Shown one piece after another: positions 27,492 to 36,624 of a DNA stretch of 64,000 nucleotides. How positions within the stretch are numbered: the stretch's first letter is position 1; every line of letters starts with the position of its first letter. A program made the position numbers and the translations under genes. Under the pieces are notes generated by a model. It was not told the DNA's origin. It worked only from the letters and a program-made list of their open reading frames with translations, and made no database searches. This DNA is from Streptomyces griseicoloratus (GTDB lineage: Bacteria; Actinomycetota; Actinomycetes; Streptomycetales; Streptomycetaceae): the NCBI RefSeq assembly GCF_014534645.1, contig NZ_JACVQF010000168.1:62001-126000 (forward strand), in the 5' to 3' direction.

Positions 27492-29231
27492 TCAGCGAGT
27501 GGTGCGGCGGCGGTGGACGCGGGCTTCCCACGGCTGCAGGGTGTGCGGCGTGGTGAGCGAGGCGGTGGCGGGAACGTTGGCGATCAGGGTTTCGCTGTGC
27601 TCCCAGCCGTCGGGCAGGTCGACGGTGAGGTCGGTGTCGCTGAAGTTGGCCAGGACGAGCAGTTCGGTGCCCCGGTCCGCGTCGTGGCGGGTGAAGGCGT
27701 AGAGCTGTTCGTGGTCGGGGTGGAGCATGTGGAAGTCACCGTGGGTGAGGGCGGGCTCGGTGTGCCGCAGGGCGATCAGGCGACGGTAGTAGTGGAAGAC
27801 GGAGTCGGGGTCGGCCAGCTGAGCTTTGGCGTTGACCTCGGTGTGGTCGGGGTTGACCGCGATCCACGGCGTGCCGGCGGTGAAGCCGGCGTGTTCGGTG
27901 GCGTCCCACTGCATGGGGGTGCGGGCGTTGTCCCGGCTGCGGTGCCGCAGCCCGTCGAGGACCTGCTGTTCGTCGGCGCCGAGGGCCAGCTGATCACGGT
28001 GGTGGTTGAGGGACTCGATGTCCCGGAAGTCGTCGATGACGGCGAAGGGCGCGTTGGCCATGGCGAGTTCCTCGCCCTGGTAGACGTACGGGGTGCCGCG
28101 GTGCAGGTGCAGGACGGTGGCGAGCAGCTTCGCCGAGCGGTAGCGGTAGGAGGGCGAGTCGTCGCCGAAGCGGGAGACCACCCGCGGCTGATCGTGGTTG
28201 TTCCAGTACAGGCTGTTCCAGCCGGTCTCGCCCAGGCCGGTCTGCCAGCGGCCGAGGCTGGCCTTGAGGTCGGTCAGCTTCATGGGCCGGACGTCGAACT
28301 TCCCGCCGGGGCCCTGGTCGAGGCCGACGTGCTCGAACTGGAAGACCATGTCGAGTTCGCGGCGGGCGGGGTCGGTGAAGAGCTTGGCCTCCTCGACGGT
28401 GACGCCGGGCATCTCGCCGACGGTCAGCAGGCGCCGCGGGTGGCCGGCGAAGACCTCGCGGTGCATCTCGGCGAGGTAGTCATGGATCCGGGGCCCGCAC
28501 ACGTAGTGCGGGCTTCCGTCGCCGTAGCGGGCGCCTTCGGCGACGATGCCGTCGGGCAGGGCCGGGTCCTTGGAGATCAGGTTGATGACGTCCATGCGGA
28601 AGCCGTCCACCCCGCGGTCCAGCCACCAGCGCATCATCGCGTACACGGCCTGGCGGACATCGGGGTTGTCCCAGTTCAGGTCGGGCTGCTTGCGGGAGAA
28701 CGTGTGCAGGTAGTACTCGCCGCCGGCGATGTCGTACGTCCAGGCGGGACCGGAGAACCACGACTCCCAGTTGTTCGGTTCCGCTCCCGCCGTTCCGGGC
28801 TCCATGCCCTCACGGGCGGGACGCCAGATGTACCAGTCGCGCTTCGGGCCGCCAGGGCCGCCGTCTCGGGAGGCGGTGAACCAGGGGTGCTCGTCGCTGG
28901 TGTGGTTCACGACCAGGTCCATCACCAGCTTCATGCCGCGCTCGTGTACGGAGTCCAGGAGCCGGTCGAAGTCGGCGAGCGTCCCGAACAGCGGGTCGAT
29001 GTCCTGGTAGTCGCTGATGTCGTAGCCGTTGTCGTCGTGCGGTGAGGGGTAGACCGGGGAAAGCCACAGCACGTCCACGCCGAGCTCGGAGAGGTAGTCC
29101 AGGCGCTCGGTGATCCCCTGAAGGTCTCCTATGCCGTCCGCGTTCGAGTCGGCGAAGGAGCGCGGATAGATCTGGTAGACGACCGCCTTGCTCCACCAGG
29201 AATCGGCGGGGCCGGCTACGTTTTCGGGCAC
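27492..29231 (-). CDS. GH13 alpha-glucosidase (oligo-1,6-glucosidase type)
   Basis: This 579-residue GH13 enzyme has the four conserved regions DLVVNHTSDEH, GFRMDVINLISKD (nucleophile Asp214), VGEMPG (acid/base Glu273) and NHDQPR (Asp347). The GFRMDVIN form, with Val after the nucleophile Asp, is common in enzymes preferring alpha-1,6 bonds. A signal peptide is absent, so it acts on imported oligosaccharides in the cytoplasm. GTG 29231 was chosen because GAGG stands six bases upstream, whereas ATG 29243 has no ribosome site. It lies between the ROK regulator and the binding protein and completes the path from dextran to glucose. Confidence 0.94.
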   Translation of the reverse strand: MPENVAGPADSWWSKAVVYQIYPRSFADSNADGIGDLQGITERLDYLSELGVDVLWLSPVYPSPHDDNGYDISDYQDIDPLFGTLADFDRLLDSVHERGMKLVMDLVVNHTSDEHPWFTASRDGGPGGPKRDWYIWRPAREGMEPGTAGAEPNNWESWFSGPAWTYDIAGGEYYLHTFSRKQPDLNWDNPDVRQAVYAMMRWWLDRGVDGFRMDVINLISKDPALPDGIVAEGARYGDGSPHYVCGPRIHDYLAEMHREVFAGHPRRLLTVGEMPGVTVEEAKLFTDPARRELDMVFQFEHVGLDQGPGGKFDVRPMKLTDLKASLGRWQTGLGETGWNSLYWNNHDQPRVVSRFGDDSPSYRYRSAKLLATVLHLHRGTPYVYQGEELAMANAPFAVIDDFRDIESLNHHRDQLALGADEQQVLDGLRHRSRDNARTPMQWDATEHAGFTAGTPWIAVNPDHTEVNAKAQLADPDSVFHYYRRLIALRHTEPALTHGDFHMLHPDHEQLYAFTRHDADRGTELLVLANFSDTDLTVDLPDGWEHSETLIANVPATASLTTPHTLQPWEARVHRRRTTR

Positions 29232-29318
29232 GTCAAACCTCATCGTGTGTGATCGGCTACTTGAAGTGAAGAGGGAGGGGAAGGGAGGGCCGTGGTGACG
29301 GTCGGCGGCGGCAATGGG

Positions 29319-30503
29319 TCAGGAGATGGCCGCGCCCACCGCGTCACGGATGACGAGGCAGGCCGCGCCTCGCGCCCACAGGTCGTGGCGGACAGGGTCG
29401 ACGTGGATGTCGCAGTCACGGGCAGCCGTGGAGAACGCGTGCGCCTCCAGCGCCTGTGAGGCCGCCGGGCCGAAGAGGTCGTGGGCGACCGCTCCTTCTC
29501 CGGCAATGATGATCTTCTGCAGGTTCAGCAGGTTGCACATGCCGGCCAGTCCCCGCCCGAGGGCCGCTCCTGCTTCGGCGAACGCGGAGCGGGCGACCGT
29601 CTGGGCGGACCCGCCTCCGGGCGAGCGGGCGAGGTCGATGGCTTCGGAGATCGTGGTGCAGGGGATGCCCGCGTCCTGCAGGTGGCGCAGGACAGCCCGG
29701 TCCCCGGCGAGGGCCTCCAGGCAGCCTCGGCGGCCGCAGCTGCACATCGGGCCCGCGGGGTCGAGGGGCAGGTGGCCGAGTTCTCCGGCCAGGCCGGTGG
29801 CGCCGGAGAACAGGGCTCCATCGAGAAGAAGGCCGCAGCCGATGCCGGGTCCGACGGTGACGACGGCGAACGAGTCGACGTCGCGCCCCTGCCCGAACCA
29901 ACGTTCTGCGACGACAAGGGTGTTGACGTCGTTGTTGACGACGACCGGCAGACCGGTCGCTTCACGCAGCGGACCGGCCACGTCGACCTTGTCCCAGTCG
30001 AGCAGGGCCGAGTAGCGGCAGATACCGGCGCCCGAGTCGACGTGACCGCTGACCCCGACCCCCAGCCCCAGTACCCTGTCCGCCGCCTCGGGCGCCTCGG
30101 AAAGGAGCCTGCTGGTCAGGGCTGCAGCGGCGGACAGGGCAGTCTCAGGCCTGCAGTCGGCGATCGGTTCCTCGGCGCGGGCCAGGACATTGGCCGCCAT
30201 GTCGGTGACCACCCCGGACACCTGCGCGGGACCGATCTTCGTGCCGACGACGATGTGCTTGTCCGGATTGACGTGGAGCATCTTCTGCGGCCGGCCCCGC
30301 CCCTGCGGAGCGGCGTCCGATTCGCGCAGGTAGTCGTGCTCCAGGAGCGGGGGAAGCATCCGGGTCACGCTCGAGGGGACGAGACCCAGGCGCTGCGCGA
30401 GCTGGGTACGCGAGATGGGACCCGCGGTGAGGACGGTCGCGAAGATCTCCGCCCGGGTCTGCTCACCGACAAGCTCCGAAAAACGGATCTTGGACGGGCT
30501 CAT
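29319..30503 (-). CDS. ROK-family transcriptional regulator
   Basis: This 394-residue protein joins an N-terminal winged helix-turn-helix (ISRTQLAQRLGLVPSSVTRM) to a ROK sugar-kinase-like domain. The domain contains VGLGVGVSGHVD-type glycine loops, NNDVNTLVVAE and the zinc motif CSCGRRGCLEALAG. ATG 30503 follows GGAGG with six bases of spacing. As the first gene of the dextran operon and next to the dextranase, it is the obvious candidate for the locus regulator, sensing a glucose-type sugar. Candidate operator dyads lie at 30712 and 30849. Confidence 0.92.
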   Translation of the reverse strand: MSPSKIRFSELVGEQTRAEIFATVLTAGPISRTQLAQRLGLVPSSVTRMLPPLLEHDYLRESDAAPQGRGRPQKMLHVNPDKHIVVGTKIGPAQVSGVVTDMAANVLARAEEPIADCRPETALSAAAALTSRLLSEAPEAADRVLGLGVGVSGHVDSGAGICRYSALLDWDKVDVAGPLREATGLPVVVNNDVNTLVVAERWFGQGRDVDSFAVVTVGPGIGCGLLLDGALFSGATGLAGELGHLPLDPAGPMCSCGRRGCLEALAGDRAVLRHLQDAGIPCTTISEAIDLARSPGGGSAQTVARSAFAEAGAALGRGLAGMCNLLNLQKIIIAGEGAVAHDLFGPAASQALEAHAFSTAARDCDIHVDPVRHDLWARGAACLVIRDAVGAAIS

Positions 30504-30711
30504 CACGCGCGCCTCCAAAGGTGTAGTCGGTCAAGGGCTGGTCTGTCCGGTCCGCTTCCATCGAACCCGATGCGGTGCGTGCCGTCGCTCATGACGCCGA
30601 AACCGTGGCACGACCAGCGGCAGGGAGATCACCGTGCTCCCCTCCCGCCTCGCTCCGGGCGCCGGTCCGGTGGCGCCGGCCGGCTGGGCATGACGGGAGT
30701 CTGTCCGCCCA

Positions 30712-30736
30712 GTTTTCGTGCGTCAAGAAAGAAAAC
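30712..30736. promoter_or_regulatory. Candidate ROK operator 1
   Basis: GTTTTC and GAAAAC arms enclose 13 bases; the left arm continues as TTTTCGT and the right as AAGAAAGAAAA. The layout resembles the second dyad at 30849. Confidence 0.45.
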
Positions 30737-30848
30737 AGCGCGTTACGCAACCGTGATCGCACCTCCTGCGCATGCCGCCTGAGCAAGAAGTCCTGGTCTG
30801 CGACCTCGGCTCGGCCACAGAGGGAGGCCGAGCGGCAACGAATCCTGT

Positions 30849-30876
30849 TCATTTCGTTGACATGAGGAAGAAATGA
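30849..30876. promoter_or_regulatory. Candidate ROK operator 2
   Basis: TCATTTC and GAAATGA are perfect 7-bp inverted arms whose centres are 21 bp apart, two helical turns. It shares TTTCGT and a GAA-rich right arm with the dyad at 30712. Confidence 0.5.
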
Positions 30877-31365
30877 CGGGACGTTATCCGGCGACCGCAC
30901 AGCGCTGGGCCCAACAGCCGGCGCTTGGGCGGCATCCCAGGGACCCGTTGTCTGCGCCGTTGGCGCGCTCAGCGGAGTGCGTGCTGCGCCCACCGCGCGG
31001 GCGGGGCGGAGAGCCGGAGTGTCCCGGCCCCCTCGGATGAACCCGGGCGCACACGTCACCCGCTCTTGCCTGCCGAAGGGAGGACTCTTGCACTGGCACG
31101 GTCACCGGTCCGCGACGAGGCCACGGCCGGCCCATCCGCCGGGCATCTGGCCATCCACGCGTACGTAGCCCGGACCGGCCAGGGGCACACAGAATCTGCC
31201 CCCAGCACACCTTTACGAACCCGCCGGTGGCCGCCTCGGGCGCGCTTGCCCTCTGACGCGCGCGGTCTCGCCGGCCTGCGCGCCGATCGAGCCGCCCGAA
31301 CGAACCACTTGGGACGGTGCAGAGCCGTCGGCGGGCCCCCTGTTTCCCAGGAGAGGGACATCAGC

Positions 31366-33699
31366 ATGCCTGCAGCAGCACTGAGACGACTGGCGGCGAT
31401 CGCCGTCGGTCTGGCGCTGGCACTGGCCTCGGTCATCGTGCCCGTCAGCACAGCCGCCGCCGGGACGCCCCCGGCCCGCCCCGCCCCCGACACCCGGGCC
31501 GCCGCGGCGGCTGAGCCGACACCCGCGGACAGCACCGCCCTGAAGACGTGGTGGCACGGCAACTACGAGTTCAACACCACGAGCCCGGTGGCCGACGACA
31601 AGGTCCGGCGGTCGTCGTTCTACGACGTGAAGGTCGCCACCGCGGCGGCGCCGACGACGAAGTACGACTCGTTCGCGTACATGAGCATCCCGCGCAGCGG
31701 CAAGGGCAAGATCGGCTACACCAAGGAGGACGGGGCCGAATTCTCCTCGTCCGCGAACCTCACCATGAGCTGGTCGTCCTTCCAGTACACCACCGATGTG
31801 TGGGTCGACGTCTCCCTGCGCACCGGCCAGACGATCTCCTCCGCCGACCAGGTCAGGATCAAGCCGAGCAGCCTGAACTTCGCCAAGGAACTGGTCGACA
31901 GCAAGACCGTGCGCGTCAAGGTGCCCTACGACGCCAAGGGCTACCGGTTCTCCGTCGAGTTCGACCCGCAGCTGTACACGGCCTACAACGACATGTCCGG
32001 CCCCGCGAACGACGCCGGCAAGCTCACCACCCAGGGCGGCGGCAACCGGGCCATCCACACCGAGCCCCGCAACTCCATGATGATCTTCGCCGAGCCGGCC
32101 CCGACCGGCGCGGAGAAGGACCGGCTGGTCCCGACGGCGGCCTCGGGCAGCATCCACTACCCGCAGCAGGGCCAGGTCACCAACCTGAACACGATCAGTG
32201 AGGAGATCGTGTACTTCAGGCCCGGCACCTACTACATGACGTCCAAGTACCACGCGCTGCTGCCCAAGCAGGTCAAGTGGGTCTACCTGGCCCCCGGCGC
32301 GTACGTGAAGGGCGCCATCCGGTTCCCCGACGACAGCCAGGGCCTGTACAAGGTGACCGGCCAGGGCGTGCTCTCCGGCGAGCAGTACGTCTACGAGGCG
32401 GACACCAACAACAACTACGACCACCTCTCCGGCGCGTCCAACTGCCACTCCAGCTGCGTGAAGATGCTGCAGTTCCAGTCTGCGCAAGGCCGCCAGCAGC
32501 ACCTGGACCTGCAGGGCGTGACCATCAACGAGCCGCCCTACCACTCCTTCGTCGTCTACGGCGACGAGCAGACCTTCAGCATGCGGGTCGACAACTACAA
32601 GCAGGTCGGGTCCTGGTACTGGCAGACCGACGGCATCGAGCTCTACCGCGGCAGCACCATGAAGAACACGTTCTTCAACGCCAACGACGACGTGCTGAAG
32701 ATGTACCACAGCGACGTCAGCATCGATAACACCGTCGTCTGGAAGAACGAGAACGGCCCCGTCATCCAGTGGGGCTGGACCCCGCGCAACATCGACAACG
32801 TCCGGGTGAGCAACACCCACGTCATCCACAACCGGATGTACTGGAAGGACGTCAAGTACAACACCTGCATCCTCAACTCCTCCTCGCACTGGGAGGACAT
32901 GGGCTCGACCACCAAGGCCGACCCGGGCGCGTGGGTGAAGAACATGACCTTCGAGAACATCACCGTCGAGGGCATGACCAACTGCGCGATCCGCGTCTTC
33001 GCCCTGTCCAGCACCGAGAACATCCACGTCAAGAACCTCAGGATCGGCGCGTGGAACCACCTCGACCCGTCCTCCCAGGTAAGCCTCCTCAAGCGGTACA
33101 GCAACAGCGCCGGGCAGAAGGTGACCCTCGGCAACGAGACACGTGACAGCCGCGGCCTGAAGCTGGAGAACTACACCGTCGGCGGCACCGTCATCCAGAA
33201 GTCCGGCGGCAACTGGGCCGCCGACCAGCTCGGCCGGATCGGCTTCGACGCCGAGAACTGGGACAACTGGAACGCCTGGGGCACAGGCGGCGGCAACCCC
33301 GACCCCGACCCGGTCATCGGCGGCCAGGTCGTCAACGGGGCAACCTCCAAGTGCATCGACCGCGCCGGCGGCTCCACGGCCAACGGCACCGCCATCCAGC
33401 AGTGGTCCTGCGCCAACGTGGCCTCGATGAGCTGGGCGCTCGACGGGCAGCGGCTGAAGTCCGGCGGCAAGTGCCTGGACGTCGAAGGCGGCGCCACCGC
33501 CAACGGCACCAAGGCGCACCTGTGGGACTGCGGCGGCTGGGACAGCCAGAAGTGGGCCTTCCAGTCCGACGGCACCCTGAAGAACGTCAAGTCCGGACGT
33601 TGCCTGGACATCGAAGGCCAGAGCACCGCCGACGGCGCCCGCCTGCACCTGTGGGACTGCGGCGGCTGGGACAGCCAGAAGTGGACCCTCACCTCCTGA
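31366..33699 (+). CDS. Secreted GH49 endodextranase with ricin-type carbohydrate-binding module
   Basis: This 777-residue secreted enzyme hydrolyses internal alpha-1,6 bonds of dextran. The signal peptide spans about residues 1-32. The GH49 N-terminal beta-sandwich starts at TWWHGNYEFNT, and the right-handed beta-helix carries WQTDGIEL and NANDDVLKMYHSD. Asp422, Asp441 and Asp442 reproduce the Asp376, Asp395 and Asp396 spacing of characterised GH49 dextranases. A Gly/Asp/Pro linker (GGGNPDPDP) leads to a ricin-B (CBM13) trefoil of about 125 residues with three repeats ending in QQWSC, HLWDC and QKWTL. ATG 31366 follows AGGAGAGGGA. Its position beside an isomalto-oligosaccharide importer and GH13 enzyme supports dextran as the substrate; isopullulanase is a less likely GH49 activity. 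Confidence 0.95.
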   Translation: MPAAALRRLAAIAVGLALALASVIVPVSTAAAGTPPARPAPDTRAAAAAEPTPADSTALKTWWHGNYEFNTTSPVADDKVRRSSFYDVKVATAAAPTTKYDSFAYMSIPRSGKGKIGYTKEDGAEFSSSANLTMSWSSFQYTTDVWVDVSLRTGQTISSADQVRIKPSSLNFAKELVDSKTVRVKVPYDAKGYRFSVEFDPQLYTAYNDMSGPANDAGKLTTQGGGNRAIHTEPRNSMMIFAEPAPTGAEKDRLVPTAASGSIHYPQQGQVTNLNTISEEIVYFRPGTYYMTSKYHALLPKQVKWVYLAPGAYVKGAIRFPDDSQGLYKVTGQGVLSGEQYVYEADTNNNYDHLSGASNCHSSCVKMLQFQSAQGRQQHLDLQGVTINEPPYHSFVVYGDEQTFSMRVDNYKQVGSWYWQTDGIELYRGSTMKNTFFNANDDVLKMYHSDVSIDNTVVWKNENGPVIQWGWTPRNIDNVRVSNTHVIHNRMYWKDVKYNTCILNSSSHWEDMGSTTKADPGAWVKNMTFENITVEGMTNCAIRVFALSSTENIHVKNLRIGAWNHLDPSSQVSLLKRYSNSAGQKVTLGNETRDSRGLKLENYTVGGTVIQKSGGNWAADQLGRIGFDAENWDNWNAWGTGGGNPDPDPVIGGQVVNGATSKCIDRAGGSTANGTAIQQWSCANVASMSWALDGQRLKSGGKCLDVEGGATANGTKAHLWDCGGWDSQKWAFQSDGTLKNVKSGRCLDIEGQSTADGARLHLWDCGGWDSQKWTLTS

Positions 33700-33810
33700 C
33701 CCGTCCCGGTGGCCGCCGGAGATCCGCCGCTGCCGGCGGCCACCGACCTCCACATCCCGCAGCAACCTGAACCGTCCATCCCCCGCTCGCCGCTGAGAGA
33801 GGGCATCACC

Positions 33811-34263
33811 GTGGAGACACCCACCAGGTACCAGGGCCCGGTGCTGGGCCTGTTCCGGATCGTGCTCGGACTGCTGTTCGCCTGCCACGGGGCGGCGACG
33901 CTCTTCGACGTGCTCGGCGGGCCGCACGGGCAGCCCCCCAGCACCGGCCAGTGGCCCGGATGGTGGGCGGCGGTGATCCAGCTGGTCGGCGGCGCCCTCG
34001 TCCTGCTCGGCCTGGGCACCCGGCCGGCCGCCATTCTGTGCTCGGGCTCCATGGCCTACGCCTACTTCGTCCACCACCAGCCCGACGGCCTGTTCCCGCT
34101 GGAGAACGGCGGCGAGCAGGCAGCCCTGTTCTGCTGGGCCTTCCTGCTCATCGCCGCCCTCGGCCCCGGCCGGTGGTCCGCGACCGAGCTGCTCACCCTC
34201 TCCACCCACCGCCGGCAGGCCATGCGAACGCGCAAGGAGGTGAGCGACACGCGCAGCGTCTGA
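33811..34263 (+). CDS. DoxX-family membrane protein
   Basis: This 150-residue protein has four hydrophobic segments, beginning VLGLFRIVLGLLFACHG and ending FCWAFLLIAALGPG. FRxVLGxxFxxHG and GGALVLLGLGTRPAAIL are DoxX features. GTG 33811 follows GAGAGAGGG. The function of DoxX proteins is not settled; redox or membrane-related roles have been proposed. It sits between dextranase and the AA10 gene on the same strand. Confidence 0.87.
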   Translation: METPTRYQGPVLGLFRIVLGLLFACHGAATLFDVLGGPHGQPPSTGQWPGWWAAVIQLVGGALVLLGLGTRPAAILCSGSMAYAYFVHHQPDGLFPLENGGEQAALFCWAFLLIAALGPGRWSATELLTLSTHRRQAMRTRKEVSDTRSV

Positions 34264-34347
34264 CCCCACACCAAAGCCTGTCATGAGCACGTAAATCACA
34301 GTCGTGTCGACCTGTGATGTTCCGACGCACAACGGAGGAAGAGCACC

Positions 34348-35004
34348 ATGAACCGCGTACCCGCAACCGCGGCCGGCCGCACCGCACTGGGCGCCGCCGT
34401 ACTGGCCACCAGCCTGCTCGGCCTGCTCGCCCAAGCGCCGACGGCCACCGCACACGGCACGGTCATCACCCCCGAGACCCGCAACTACGGCTGCCTGCAG
34501 CGCTGGGGCTACAACGAGCCCAGCGAGGCCCAGGACCCTATGTGCTACCGCACCTACCACGAGAACCCGAACGCCATCACCGCGTGGAAGGCCGTTTACG
34601 CCAACAACACCGGCGACACCTACAAGCAGGTCATCCCCGATGGCCAGATCTGCAGCGCCGGCGGCCAGGGCGAGACGAACTACCGGCCGCTAGACCGCCC
34701 CGGCCCGTGGAAGATGACCGACATCGGCTCCAACTTCACCGTCGACCTCTACGACGAGGCCCGCCACGGCGCGGACTGGCTCGAGGTCTACGTCACCAAG
34801 CAGGGCTTCAACCCCGAGTACGAGCTGATCGGGTGGGACGACCTCGAACTGGTGAAGAAGACCGGCCGCTACCCCTACCAGGCTCACTACGTCACCGACG
34901 TCAGCACCTCCGGCTACAGCGGACGGCACGTCGTGGTGACCGTCTGGAAGGCGTCCCACATGGACCAGAAGTACTTCCTGTGCAGCGACGTCAACTTCAA
35001 CTGA
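34348..35004 (+). CDS. AA10 lytic polysaccharide monooxygenase
   Basis: This 218-residue secreted copper enzyme cleaves crystalline polysaccharide oxidatively. The signal peptide ends TATA just before His36, which becomes the N-terminal residue of the histidine brace. His140 in EARHGADWLEVY is the second copper ligand. IPDGQICSAGG and NPEYEL are AA10 features, and it has no binding module. ATG 34348 follows GGAGGAAGAGCACC. AA10 members act on chitin or cellulose. A role on dextran is not established, so its place here may reflect co-regulation of polysaccharide degradation. Confidence 0.93.
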   Translation: MNRVPATAAGRTALGAAVLATSLLGLLAQAPTATAHGTVITPETRNYGCLQRWGYNEPSEAQDPMCYRTYHENPNAITAWKAVYANNTGDTYKQVIPDGQICSAGGQGETNYRPLDRPGPWKMTDIGSNFTVDLYDEARHGADWLEVYVTKQGFNPEYELIGWDDLELVKKTGRYPYQAHYVTDVSTSGYSGRHVVVTVWKASHMDQKYFLCSDVNFN

Positions 35005-35045
35005 CGCCAGCCGGACACAGCTGAACGAGTACCACGGCCCGACCG

Positions 35046-35077
35046 GCCCCGCGAGAGTCACGGTGCTCTCGCGGGGC
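35046..35077. terminator. Terminator after the AA10 gene
   Basis: GCCCCGCGAGAG and CTCTCGCGGGGC form a perfect 12-bp stem with an 8-base loop, 42 bases after the stop codon. Confidence 0.85.
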
Positions 35078-35448
35078 ACTGAGCGAGTTACTTGGCGATC
35101 GGTGCCGGCTACACCGCTCAGTCACAGTTCGTCGCACGAAGCCGAACGTTCTCAGCGAAGGCTGATCGATGGGCCTCTTTCTCATCGCAGGTTGTGCGAG
35201 CCGATTGGAGTCAGATCCGGAGGGCGAGCACGGCGATCACCAGTCGCAGTACCCCACACGGCGCCGCCCGGCTGCCCAGTCCGATCGCGCGCCGAACCAC
35301 CGCCGACTGAACTCGCCGGGCTGATCACCGTGCCTGTGTGCGTCAAGGCCGCCGGACAGTGCGCACTACCGGCGGCCCAGTGCGCTACGTGAGGAGGGAG
35401 ACGAATGGGCTGGGAGCACGGCCGGCCTGGGACGTACGAGCACGTCGC
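35078..35448. other. Intergenic region without recognised gene
   Basis: No protein family was recognised on either strand. GC is somewhat lower and codon bias is weak. It leads into a NUDIX remnant, so it may contain more of the decayed gene. Confidence 0.35.
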
Positions 35449-35625
35449 GGTCAGCGCCGGGTACTGCATCTACCCGGCGGCGGAACCGGCGGCCGAGCGC
35501 CCGAGGAGGCCGCTCTGCGGGAACTGGATGAGGAGACCGGCGTCGTCGCGGCCGAGGTGCGAGCGCCGACTGTGATCGGTCCTCTGCCCGCGACCACCAC
35601 CGCACGGACGCACCTCTTCCTCTAG
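35449..35625 (+). pseudogene. NUDIX hydrolase remnant
   Basis: The frame reads VLHLPGGG, then APEEAALRELDEETGV, the core of a NUDIX box, and then TARTHLFL before a stop. The conserved Glu eight residues before the REL motif is Arg, and the domain lacks both its first strands and its C-terminal third. No start codon with a ribosome site precedes it in frame. Confidence 0.6.
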
Positions 35626-35646
35626 CGGGATGCGTACCCTGGCGCC

Positions 35647-36618
35647 ATGCGCATGCGCCCCACTCTGAGCTGGACCCCTGGTGACGACCTGCCGCCGGGC
35701 ACCACGGATCCGGAGCCGGTCGTCGAGGCGCTGCGCGCCGGTGGCGTGCTGGTGCTCAGCGGGGCGGGCATCTCCACGGAGTCCGGCATCCCCGACTACC
35801 GGGGCGAGGGCGGGAGCCTGAGCCGGCACACCCCGATGACCTACCAGGACTTCACCGGCAGCGCGCAGGCCCGGCGCCGGTACTGGGCGCGCAGCCACCT
35901 CGGCTGGCGTACCTTCGGCCGCGCCCGCCCCAATGCCGGGCACCGGGCCGTGGCGGCGTTCGGGCGGCACGGCCTGCTCGCGGGGGTCATCACCCAGAAC
36001 GTCGACGGTCTGCACCAGGCCGCCGGCAGCGACGGTGTCGTGGAACTCCACGGAAGCCTGGCCCGGGTCGTCTGCCTTTCCTGCGGCACCCTCAGCCCGC
36101 GCCGCGAACTCGCCCGGCGGCTGGAGGAGGCCAACGCGGGGTTCGAGCCAGTGGCCGCAGGCATCAATCCGGACGGTGACGCCGACCTGACCGACGAACA
36201 GGTCGGAGACTTCCGCGTGGTCCCCTGCACGCGCTGCGGGGGCATCCTCAAACCGGACGTGGTGTTCTTCGGGGAGGCCGTTCCGCCACGCCGGGTCGAG
36301 CACTGCCGCGACCTGGTCCGCGAGGCGACCTCGCTGCTGGTCCTGGGCTCGTCACTGACGGTGATGTCCGGGCTGCGGTTCGTTCGCCAGGCGGCCCAGG
36401 CCGGGAAGCCGGTACTGATCGTCAACCGGGACGCGACCAGGGGCGACCGGCACGCCCTCACGCGGGTCGCGCTCCCGCTGGGGCCGTCCCTCACCGCCGT
36501 GGCGGGCCGGCTGGGCATCCCCGTCGACACGACGCCGAGCCCGGCTCCGGGCACGGGGCCCGCCCCGGGCTCCGGATGCCCGGGAGACGGCGGGGAGCCG
36601 GGCAGCCGCAGGGACTGA
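35647..36618 (+). CDS. Sir2-family NAD-dependent protein deacylase
   Basis: This 323-residue sirtuin is of the class II type. SGAGISTESGIPDYRG binds NAD, TQNVDGLHQ is the second signature, and His135 in ELHG is catalytic. Zinc is bound by CLSC (143 and 146) and CTRC. The sequence KPDVVFFGE and GSSLTVMSG complete the fold. A Pro/Gly-rich tail of about 35 residues is unusual. It removes acyl groups from lysines in the cytoplasm using NAD. A second ATG two codons downstream is equally possible. Confidence 0.94.
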   Translation: MRMRPTLSWTPGDDLPPGTTDPEPVVEALRAGGVLVLSGAGISTESGIPDYRGEGGSLSRHTPMTYQDFTGSAQARRRYWARSHLGWRTFGRARPNAGHRAVAAFGRHGLLAGVITQNVDGLHQAAGSDGVVELHGSLARVVCLSCGTLSPRRELARRLEEANAGFEPVAAGINPDGDADLTDEQVGDFRVVPCTRCGGILKPDVVFFGEAVPPRRVEHCRDLVREATSLLVLGSSLTVMSGLRFVRQAAQAGKPVLIVNRDATRGDRHALTRVALPLGPSLTAVAGRLGIPVDTTPSPAPGTGPAPGSGCPGDGGEPGSRRD

Positions 36619-36624
36619 TCGAAG

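Larger units (their letters stand above)
30504..31365. other. Divergent regulatory region between ROK and dextranase genes
   Basis: There is no supported gene in these 862 bases. It contains two inverted repeats of similar design (30712-30736 and 30849-30876). Codon bias is poor in all frames. The dextranase ribosome site AGGAGAGGGA stands at its right end. The length is unusual for a simple divergent promoter, so a decayed gene or an RNA leader may be hidden here. Confidence 0.5.

Noticed and set aside
30925-31365. Longer N-terminal reading of the dextranase
   Set aside because: The added residues lack protein-like character, while the ATG at 31366 has a strong ribosome site and a signal peptide follows directly.
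35092-35310. 72-codon plus-strand frame after the AA10 terminator
   Set aside because: There is no ribosome site, its composition is atypical and no family was recognised.
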